From CAVVAY01 sp963746465 (GTDB taxonomy: Bacteria; Actinomycetota; Actinomycetes; JACCUZ01), in NCBI GenBank assembly GCA_963746465.1, contig CAVVAY010000005.1, forward strand, positions 682,001 to 746,000: a stretch of 64,000 bases of DNA. The letters are read 5' to 3'. The position numbers were made by a program, and so were the translations under genes. This document shows positions 23,198 to 30,293 of this stretch, piece by piece. Positions within the stretch are counted from its first letter, which is position 1, and the number at the start of each line of letters is the position of its first letter. The notes beneath the pieces were generated by a model that was given only the letters and a program-made list of their open reading frames with translations, had not been told where the DNA came from and did no database searches.

Positions 23198-23650
23198 ATG
23201 CCGACCCGCACCGAGGAGCTGGCGTCCCTGCAGCGCCGGCCGCCGGTGGTCGCCGCCGCGCGCGACCTGCTGGGCACCGCCCGCCACGACCTGGCCAGCG
23301 CGATGGGCACCACGGTCGCGACCGAGCGCTACGCCGCGGCCCACCTCGCCGCGCTGCGCACCGCGGCCGCGGTGCTCGCGGTGCGCACCCGGCCGGCGGC
23401 CACGAAGCGGCCGCGCAACGTGTGGTCGATGCTGCCGCAGGTCGCGCCCGAGCTCACCGAGTGGGCGGCGTTCTTCGCTGCCGGGGCGAGCAAGCGGGCC
23501 GCGGCCGAGGCCGGCCTGTCCCGGGCGGTCTCCCCGCGCGACGCCGACGACCTGCTGCGCGACGCGCAGACCTTCCTCGCCCTCGTCGAGACCACCCTCG
23601 GCCTGGCTCACCAGCCGGTGATCCCGCAGCTCGCCTCGCGGGCCAGCTGA
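23198..23650 (+). CDS. SAV_6107-family HEPN domain protein
   Basis: This 150-residue, mainly helical protein matches the SAV_6107 HEPN type: AAARDLLGTARHDLASAMGTTVATERYAAAHLAALRTAAAVLAVR, then VWSMLPQVAPELTEWAAFFAAGASKRAAAEAG and ARDADDLLRDAQTFLALVE. HEPN domains bind nucleotides and sometimes cut RNA; no clear RX4-6H RNase motif is obvious here. ATG 23198 is favoured by GAGAGG eight bases upstream; GTG 23189 overlaps that site. It lies 12 nt after DUF6504 in the SOS operon. Confidence 0.85.
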   Translation: MPTRTEELASLQRRPPVVAAARDLLGTARHDLASAMGTTVATERYAAAHLAALRTAAAVLAVRTRPAATKRPRNVWSMLPQVAPELTEWAAFFAAGASKRAAAEAGLSRAVSPRDADDLLRDAQTFLALVETTLGLAHQPVIPQLASRAS

Positions 23651-23708
23651 CCCGCCGAGCACCCGTCCGCACCCGAGCACCGAGACCCCCGGATCCGAGC
23701 GACCCCGC

Positions 23709-26700
23709 ATGCCACCCGGCGACCCCTTCGTCCACCTGCACGTGGCCTCCGGCTACTCGCTGCGCCACGGCGCCTCGCACCCGCACGTCCTGGTCGAGCG
23801 GGCGGTCGAGCACGGCATGGACACCTTGGCGCTGACCGACCGCGACGGCGTGTACGGCGCGGTGAAGTTCGCCCGGGCCGCCCGGTCGGCGGGCATCCGG
23901 CCGGTCCTCGGCGTCGACCTCGCCCTGGAGCCCACCGGGCTGCTGTCCCCGCCGACGATGGTCCACCCGTCGCTGCGGGTCCGCAGCAACCCGTCGAGCA
24001 GCCGGCAGCAACCGGCCAAGGGCGGGGCGACGGTCGACCCGCGGCACCCGCGGGTCACCCTGCTGGCCCGCGACAAGGCCGGCTGGGCGGCGCTGTGCCG
24101 GCTGGTGTCGGCCACCCACCTGCGCGGCGAGCGCGGGAAGCCGGTGAGCACCCTCGAGCTGGTCGCCGAGCACGTCCGGGCCGCGACCGACGCGGGCGGC
24201 GGTCTGCTGGTGCTGCTCGGTCCCGGCTCGGAGGTGGGCCGGGCGCTCACCGCACGTCGTCCGGACCTGGCCCGGGTGGTGCTGTCCCGTTGGCGCGAGG
24301 TCGTCGACCGCACCGACCTGCTGCTCGAGGTCGTCTCGCACCGCGGCCCGGACGACCGGCCGCGGGCCGCCCGGATGCTCGGCCTGGCCGTCGAGGAGCA
24401 GCTGACCGCGGTGCTCACCAACGCGGTCCGCTACGCCGACCGTTCGGACGCCCCGACCGTCGACGTGCTCGACGCGTCCCGCCGGCTGGTCGCGCTGGAC
24501 CCCCGGCACCTCGACCGGGTCAACGCCGAGGGCTACCTCAAGTCCGGCAAGGAGATGGCGGCGGTCGCCGAGGAGGTCGCCGCTGCCGCGGGGCTCGACG
24601 CGCGGGCTGCTCGCCGGCTGCTCGCCGCGACCCGCCGGGTCGCCGACCGGTGCGCCGTCGACCCGCGGGCCGACCTCGGGATGGGCGAGGTGCACTTCCC
24701 CGACCTCGACGTCCTCGGAGCTGACCGGGCGCCGGGGGAGGACCCGGTGCGAGTGGCGCAGCGGGTGCTGCGCGAGCGGTGCGAGGCCGGGCTGGGCCGG
24801 CGCGCGATGACCGCGACCCCCGAGGTGCGCCGCCGGCTCGACGACGAGCTGGGGGTCATCGAGACGCTCGGCTACCCGTCGTACTTCCTCACCGTCGCCG
24901 ACGTCGTCGACCTGATCCGCGGCATGGGGGTGCGGGTCGCGGCCCGCGGCTCGGGCGCGGGCAGCCTGGTCAACTACCTGCTCGGCATCTCCGGTGTCGA
25001 CCCGATCCGGCACGGGCTGCTGATGGAGCGGTTCCTCTCGCCGCTGCGCGAGGCGCTGCCCGACGTCGACATCGACGTCGAGTCGGCCCGGCGCACCGAG
25101 GTCTACGAGCAGATCCTCGAACGGTTCGGCGGCGAGCGGGTCGCCTGCGTCTCGATGATGGACACCTACCGGGTGCGGCACGCGATCCGCGACGTCGGCG
25201 CGGCGCTGGGCATGCCGCCCGGCGAGATCGACCAGATCGCCAAGGCGTTCCCGCACATCCGGGCCCGCGACGTCCACCACGCGCTGGACGAGCTGCCCGA
25301 GCTGCGGGCGTCGCGGCTGGGCAGCGGTCAGCTCGACCTGCTGTTCCGGCTGGTCGCGCGGCTCGACGGGTTGCCGCGGCACGTCGCGCTGCACCCGTGC
25401 GGGGTGCTGCTCTCGGACACCACGCTGCTCGACCGCACCCCGGTCGAGGCGAGCTGGCTGGGCTTCCCGATGAGCCAGTTCGACAAGGACGACGTCGAGG
25501 AGCTCGGCCTGCTCAAGCTCGACGTGCTCGGCATCCGGATGCAGTCGGCGATGTCCTACGCCGTCGACGAGGTCGCCCGGCTGGGTGACGACGGCGGGGT
25601 GCCGATCGACCTGGACGACCAGTCCCGGGTGCCGCTGGACGACCCGGACACCTTCGCGCTGATCCAGTCGACCCGCACCCTGGGCATGTTCCAGATCGAG
25701 TCGCCGGGTCAGCGCGAGCTGGTCGGCAAGTTCGGGCCGGAGACCTTCGGCGACCTGATCACCGACATCTCGCTGTTCCGGCCCGGCCCGGTCAAGAGCG
25801 ACATGGTCACCCCGTTCCTCAAGGCCCGGCAGGGCTGGGCCGAGCCCGAGTACCTGCACGAGTCGCTGCGCTACGCCCTCGAGGAGACCAGCGGCGTCGT
25901 CGTCTTCCACGAGCAGGTGCTGCAGATCATCTCGACGTTCACCGGCGTCTCCCTGGCCGAGGCCGACGAGGCGCGCCGCGCCCTCGGCGCTCCCGACGGG
26001 CAGCCCGAGGTCGAGGTGTGGCTGCGGCCGCGCGCCTACGCCCGCGGCTACGACGTCGCCACCGTCGACAGGGTCTGGGAGGTGCTCAAGGCGTTCGCGT
26101 CCTTCGGGTTCTGCAAGGCCCATGCCGCCGCGTTCGCGCTGCCGACCTACCAGTCGGCCTGGCTCAAGGCGCACCACCCGGCCGCGTTCCTCGCCGGGGT
26201 GCTCACCCACGACCCGGGCATGTACCCGAAGCGGCTGATCCTCGACGACGCGCGCCAGTTCGGCATCGCGGTGCTGCCGCTGGACGTCAACGCCTCCGAC
26301 GCGACCTACCGGGTCGAGCGGGTCGAGCAGAGCACGCCGCCGGACGAGGGCGAGCGGTCGCTCGTCGGCTGGCAGCGGGCCGCCGGCTACGGCATCCGGC
26401 TCGCGCTGTCCGAGGTCAAGGGCATCTCCGAGGCCGAGGTGGCCCGGGTGGTGGCCGGCCGGCCCTACGGCTCGCTGGCCGACTTCTACGACCGGGCCGG
26501 GGTGGCCCGCCCGGTCGTCGAGCGGCTGGTGCTCACCGGTGCCTTCGACGCCCTCTACGCGCTGGGGTCGGTGGTCACCGGACCGTCCGGCCGGCGCGGC
26601 CGGCTGACCCGCCGCGACCTGCTGCTGCAGGTGGGCGAGCTCGACCGGTGGACCCGCACGGTGGCCCGCGGTGCCCGGTCCGGCGGCCGGTCCCGCCGTA

Positions 26701-27662
26701 CGCCGGCCACCACCCGGCCCGGTGGCCGCACCGACATCGCGGTGGCCGCCGCCAGCGGTGAGTCGCTCACCACGGTGCAGCGTCCCGACGTGCGCGTCCT
26801 CGCCGCCCGCCAGTCGCAGGCCGCCCGGCCGGTGGTGGCCTCGCCGGTGCAGCTGGCCCTCGACCTGGACGACGCCCCCCGCTCGGTCGAGCCCAGCGGG
26901 CTGCCCGAGATGACCGGCGCCGAGCGGGTCCGCGCCGAGCTGGAGGTGCTCGGCCTGGACGCCACCCGGCACGTCGTCGACTTCTACGAGCCGTTCCTCG
27001 CCGCCCTGCGGGTGACCCGGGCGCCGGACATGGTGCGCAGCCGCAGCCAGGCCGAGGTGCTCGTCGCCGGGGTGAAGGTCGCCACCCAGACCCCGCCGAT
27101 CCGGTCCGGCAAGCGGGTCGTGTTCGTCACCCTCGACGACGCCCGCGGGCCGATCGACGCGACCTTCTTCGAGGACGCCCAGGGTCCCTACGCCGCGACG
27201 CTGTTCCACTCGTGGCTGCTGGTGATCCGCGGCCACGTCCGGCGCACCGGGCCGCGCGGGGTGTCGATGCGGGCCACCGGCTGCTGGGAGCTGCCGGTGC
27301 TGCACGACGCCTGGCTGGCCGGCGGTCTGGACGCCGTGGCCGAGCTGATGGCCGCGACCGGCCCGGTCACCGACCGCTCGGTCACCGGCGCGGCCGAGAG
27401 CCGCTCGACCCGGCCGGTGATGACCCGGCCACCGACGGGTGGCAGCTCCGAGGTCTACGAGCCGCGCGAGGTCGGCAAGGCCGGGTCGGCCGGCGGCATG
27501 GGCCGGCCGCGCCGGGTGCTGGTGCACCCGAGCGGGTTCCGCCAGTCGCCGTACGCCGACCTCAAGCCGCCCGGCGAGGACACCAAGACGGTCGCCCGCA
27601 AGGAAGGCGCGAAGGCGCCGCGCAAGCTCTGGCACTCCAGCCCGGGCAGCTCGGGTGGATAG
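23709..27662 (+). CDS. dnaE2: Error-prone DNA polymerase DnaE2
   Basis: This C-family polymerase of 1317 residues performs SOS translesion synthesis. The PHP domain starts at FVHLHVASGYSLRHGASHP. The palm has RVAARGSGAGSLVNYLLGI and the catalytic PDVDIDVES (D454, D456). GFCKAHAAAFALPTYQSAWLKAHHP is also typical. A clamp-binding QLALDL lies at residues 1048-1053, then an OB fold, and the end LWHSSPGSSG is characteristic of DnaE2. The protein is about 200 residues longer than usual, through Arg/Gly-rich linkers near 960-1060 and a long C-terminus. It is regulated by the upstream LexA box. Confidence 0.95.
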   Translation: MPPGDPFVHLHVASGYSLRHGASHPHVLVERAVEHGMDTLALTDRDGVYGAVKFARAARSAGIRPVLGVDLALEPTGLLSPPTMVHPSLRVRSNPSSSRQQPAKGGATVDPRHPRVTLLARDKAGWAALCRLVSATHLRGERGKPVSTLELVAEHVRAATDAGGGLLVLLGPGSEVGRALTARRPDLARVVLSRWREVVDRTDLLLEVVSHRGPDDRPRAARMLGLAVEEQLTAVLTNAVRYADRSDAPTVDVLDASRRLVALDPRHLDRVNAEGYLKSGKEMAAVAEEVAAAAGLDARAARRLLAATRRVADRCAVDPRADLGMGEVHFPDLDVLGADRAPGEDPVRVAQRVLRERCEAGLGRRAMTATPEVRRRLDDELGVIETLGYPSYFLTVADVVDLIRGMGVRVAARGSGAGSLVNYLLGISGVDPIRHGLLMERFLSPLREALPDVDIDVESARRTEVYEQILERFGGERVACVSMMDTYRVRHAIRDVGAALGMPPGEIDQIAKAFPHIRARDVHHALDELPELRASRLGSGQLDLLFRLVARLDGLPRHVALHPCGVLLSDTTLLDRTPVEASWLGFPMSQFDKDDVEELGLLKLDVLGIRMQSAMSYAVDEVARLGDDGGVPIDLDDQSRVPLDDPDTFALIQSTRTLGMFQIESPGQRELVGKFGPETFGDLITDISLFRPGPVKSDMVTPFLKARQGWAEPEYLHESLRYALEETSGVVVFHEQVLQIISTFTGVSLAEADEARRALGAPDGQPEVEVWLRPRAYARGYDVATVDRVWEVLKAFASFGFCKAHAAAFALPTYQSAWLKAHHPAAFLAGVLTHDPGMYPKRLILDDARQFGIAVLPLDVNASDATYRVERVEQSTPPDEGERSLVGWQRAAGYGIRLALSEVKGISEAEVARVVAGRPYGSLADFYDRAGVARPVVERLVLTGAFDALYALGSVVTGPSGRRGRLTRRDLLLQVGELDRWTRTVARGARSGGRSRRTPATTRPGGRTDIAVAAASGESLTTVQRPDVRVLAARQSQAARPVVASPVQLALDLDDAPRSVEPSGLPEMTGAERVRAELEVLGLDATRHVVDFYEPFLAALRVTRAPDMVRSRSQAEVLVAGVKVATQTPPIRSGKRVVFVTLDDARGPIDATFFEDAQGPYAATLFHSWLLVIRGHVRRTGPRGVSMRATGCWELPVLHDAWLAGGLDAVAELMAATGPVTDRSVTGAAESRSTRPVMTRPPTGGSSEVYEPREVGKAGSAGGMGRPRRVLVHPSGFRQSPYADLKPPGEDTKTVARKEGAKAPRKLWHSSPGSSGG

Positions 27663-27665
27663 CCT
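27660..27665 (+). promoter_or_regulatory. Leaderless-type -10 hexamer of the methyltransferase gene
   Basis: TAGCCT starts with the dnaE2 stop codon and ends 6 nt before ATG 27672. An extra transcript from here would uncouple the methyltransferase and dinB from the SOS promoter. Confidence 0.4.
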
Positions 27666-27671
27666 GACCGC

Positions 27672-28400
27672 ATGCCCACCCCGCTCTCGCACTCGCCCCG
27701 CACCGCCGTGGTGTGGGACGTGCTGCGCGAGGTGTCCGAGGCGGCTCCGGCCGGGCTCGACGTCCTCGACGTCGGTGGCGGCACCGGCGGCTTCGCGGTC
27801 CCGCTCGCCGAGCTCGGCCACCGGGTCACCGTCGTCGACCCCAGCCCGGACGCGCTGGCCGCGCTGCAGCGCCGCGCCGGCGAGACCGGCATCGCGGTGC
27901 GGGCGGTCCAGGGCGACGCCGCCGGCCTGCTCGAGGTCGTCGAGCCGGGCAGTGCCGACCTGGTGCTCTGCCACGGGGTGCTCGAGCACGTCGACGACCT
28001 CGCGCCGGCCGTCGCCGCCCTGGTCGCCGTGCTGCGTCCCGGCGGCACGCTCAGCCTGCTCGTCGCGGCCCGCAACGCGGTGGTGCTCGCCCGGGCGGTC
28101 GCCGGCCGGTTCGCCGAGGCGCAACACGTCCTGGCCGACCCGGACGGCCGGTGGGGTCCCGGTGACCCGCTGCCCCGGCGGTTCACCGAGCCCGGCCTGC
28201 TCGGGCTGCTCGCTGACGCCGGCCTGCGGGTCGAGGAGGTGCACGGCGTGCGCACCGTCGCCGACCTGGTCCCCGGCGCAGTGGTCGACGCCGAGCCGGG
28301 GGCGGCCGACGCGCTGGTCGCGCTGGAGACCGCGACCGCGGGACTGCCGGAGTTCCGGGCCGTCGCGACCCAGCTGCACGTCCGCGCGACCCGGCCCTGA
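27672..28400 (+). CDS. Class I SAM-dependent methyltransferase
   Basis: This 242-residue protein has motif I LDVLDVGGGTGGFAVPLAELGHRVTVVDPS and the post-motif ADLVLCHGVLEHVDDLAPAVAALVAVLRPGGTLSLLV, as in SmtA/CmoM-like methyltransferases. RFAEAQHVLADPDGRWGPGDPLPRRF resembles CmoM, which methylates a tRNA uridine, but that assignment is weak. ATG 27672 lies 9 nt after dnaE2. Its place between two SOS polymerases is conserved in some actinobacteria, and the target (tRNA, protein or small molecule) is unknown. Confidence 0.85.
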   Translation: MPTPLSHSPRTAVVWDVLREVSEAAPAGLDVLDVGGGTGGFAVPLAELGHRVTVVDPSPDALAALQRRAGETGIAVRAVQGDAAGLLEVVEPGSADLVLCHGVLEHVDDLAPAVAALVAVLRPGGTLSLLVAARNAVVLARAVAGRFAEAQHVLADPDGRWGPGDPLPRRFTEPGLLGLLADAGLRVEEVHGVRTVADLVPGAVVDAEPGAADALVALETATAGLPEFRAVATQLHVRATRP

Positions 28401-28418
28401 GGCCCTGGCAGGAATGCG

Positions 28419-29660
28419 ATGAGCCGCAGCCAGCAGCTGGACCGACCGGGTCCGCCGTCCGGCCCGCCCGGTGACGACACCGGCTGCACCGTCCTGCACA
28501 TCGACATGGACGCGTTCTACGCCTCGGTCGAGCTGATCAGCCGACCGGAGCTGCGCGGCACCCCGGTGATCGTCGGCGGCGGGTCGCGCAGCGTGGTGCT
28601 CTCGGCGACCTACGAGGCCCGCCGCTACGGCGTCCACTCCGCGATGCCGATGTCCCGGGCCCGGCGGCTGTGCCCGCAGGCCACCGTGGTCCCCCCCAGC
28701 CACGGGCGGTACTCCACGGTCTCGGCCGGCGTCATGGAGATCTTCCGGTCGGTCACGCCGCTGGTCGAACCGCTGTCGCTGGACGAGGCCTTCCTCGACG
28801 TGGCCGGCTCGGTACGCCGGCTGGGCCGGCCGGCCGAGATCGGCCAGCTGATCCGCGACCGGGTGTCCGACGAGCAGGGCATCACCTGCTCGGTCGGCGT
28901 GGCCAGCACCAAGTTCGTCGCCAAGCTGGCCTCGACCCGCTGCAAGCCGGACGGCCTGCTCGTCGTCCCGGCCGCCGGCGTGGTCGCGTTCCTGCACCCG
29001 TTGCCCGTCGGAGCGTTGTGGGGGGTGGGGGAGAAGACCGAGAAGGAGCTGACCCGACTCGGCCTGCACACGGTCGGCGACATCGCGAACACCCCGGTAC
29101 AGACCCTGGTGCGGGCCCTCGGGTCAGCGTCGGGGTCACACCTGCACGCCCTGTCGTGGGGTCGCGACGAGCGCCGGGTCGTCCCGCACGAGCCGGACAA
29201 GAGCATCGGTGCCGAGGAGACCTTCGCCCGGGACGTCGACGACCCCGACGTCGTACGCCGAGAGCTGTTGCGGCTGGCGGAGAAGACCGCCGGCCGGCTG
29301 CGGTCGGCGGGCCTGGCCGGCCGGACGGTCAGCATCAAGATCAGGTTCGCCGACTTCACCACGATCACCCGGGCCCGGACGCTGCCCGAGGCCACTGACG
29401 TCGCCGCAGTCCTCTACGCCACCGCGCGGCAGCTCTACGAGGCACTCGGCCTCGACCGGGCCCGGCTGCGCCTGGTCGGGATCCGGGTCGAGGGTCTGGT
29501 CGAGTCCGAGCACGCCCCCCGCCAGCTGCAGCTCGGCGAACGCAGCTCGGGCCGGCGCGAGGTCGAGCAGGCCGCCGACCGGGCGGTCCGCCGGTTCGGC
29601 TCGGGGGTGGTGCGGCCGGGCAGCCTGGTCGACCCGGGACGGCCCGAGGGCGGTTCCTGA
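28419..29660 (+). CDS. dinB: DNA polymerase IV (DinB, Y-family)
   Basis: This 413-residue translesion polymerase has the catalytic motifs LHIDMDAFYASVE and SLDEAFLDV, both with the metal-binding acidic residues intact, so it is an active DinB rather than an ImuB-like inactive partner. VGVASTKFVAKLAS and LWGVGEKTEKELTRLGLHTVGDIA complete the palm/fingers and little-finger regions. A clamp-binding motif (APRQLQLGE) lies near the C-terminus. The start ATG 28419 has AGGA upstream. It is the last gene of the operon, so dnaE2 and dinB should be induced together. Confidence 0.95.
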   Translation: MSRSQQLDRPGPPSGPPGDDTGCTVLHIDMDAFYASVELISRPELRGTPVIVGGGSRSVVLSATYEARRYGVHSAMPMSRARRLCPQATVVPPSHGRYSTVSAGVMEIFRSVTPLVEPLSLDEAFLDVAGSVRRLGRPAEIGQLIRDRVSDEQGITCSVGVASTKFVAKLASTRCKPDGLLVVPAAGVVAFLHPLPVGALWGVGEKTEKELTRLGLHTVGDIANTPVQTLVRALGSASGSHLHALSWGRDERRVVPHEPDKSIGAEETFARDVDDPDVVRRELLRLAEKTAGRLRSAGLAGRTVSIKIRFADFTTITRARTLPEATDVAAVLYATARQLYEALGLDRARLRLVGIRVEGLVESEHAPRQLQLGERSSGRREVEQAADRAVRRFGSGVVRPGSLVDPGRPEGGS

Positions 29661-29679
29661 CCCGCCTGCCGCCGGCGGG
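29661..29679 (+). terminator. Hairpin after dinB
   Basis: CCCGCC (29661-29666), a 7-nt loop and GGCGGG (29674-29679) form a 6-bp G+C stem directly after the dinB stop. It has no T-tract and is a weak terminator candidate. Confidence 0.4.
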
Positions 29680-29822
29680 GACGGCCGTCCACACCAGGAG
29701 TCGTTGCACCGGGTTTCCCGTCCGGGTTTCATCGAGCCCTTCAGGCGCATATCCTTCAAGTGCGCACGGCCGCGTCAGGGCCGTGGGCGTCGTGTAGGTG
29801 CACCGTCCGCGAGGAGGAGTCC

Positions 29823-30260
29823 GTGCCGCTCTCCGAGCACGAGCAGCGACTGCTCGAGCAGATGGAGCGGGCGCTCTATGCCGAGGACCCGAAGTTCGCG
29901 TCCTCGCTGCGTGGCAAGGACCCCCGGAGCAACTTCCGCCGGCGGGTCCTGCTCGCCGGCGTCGGCTTCGTGGTCGGTGTCGTCCTTCTGATGACCGGCC
30001 TGGTGGCCAAGGTGATCCTGGTCAGCCTGGTCGGCTTCCTGCTGATGCTCGCCAGCGTCTTCTTCGCGGTCACGAGCTACCGCGCGGTGACCGCCGCGGC
30101 CCAGCTCGGCGTGGTCGACCCGTCGGGCGTCCGGCGCCCGCCCAACGCGCCAAGCGGCGGGAGCGCCGGCCGCCGCCCCAAGAGCTCGGCCGGTCCCGGT
30201 TTCATGGCCCGGATGGAAGAGCGCTGGAACCGCCGCCGCGACGAGAACGGCGGCCGTTAG
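29823..30260 (+). CDS. DUF3040 family membrane protein
   Basis: This 145-residue protein starts with PLSEHEQRLLEQMERALYAEDPKFASSLRG, the DUF3040 hallmark, followed by two membrane helices (VLLAGVGFVVGVVLLMTGLVAKVILVSLVGFLLMLASVFFAV) and a basic tail. It matches Rv2169c, which also lies next to the division cluster. Function is unknown. GTG 29823 is preceded by GAGGAGGAG. TATCCT at 29750-29755 may be a -10, but its -35 is poor. It converges with the TgpA-like gene, 33 nt apart. Confidence 0.88.
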   Translation: MPLSEHEQRLLEQMERALYAEDPKFASSLRGKDPRSNFRRRVLLAGVGFVVGVVLLMTGLVAKVILVSLVGFLLMLASVFFAVTSYRAVTAAAQLGVVDPSGVRRPPNAPSGGSAGRRPKSSAGPGFMARMEERWNRRRDENGGR

Positions 30261-30293
30261 CCGCAACCGCTCAGCTTGCGGCGCAGCCGCATC

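Noticed and set aside
23454..29069. A 1871-codon open frame antisense to dnaE2 and dinB
   Set aside because: High-G+C coding sequence often leaves the complementary frame open. The predicted protein is low-complexity and has no recognisable domain.
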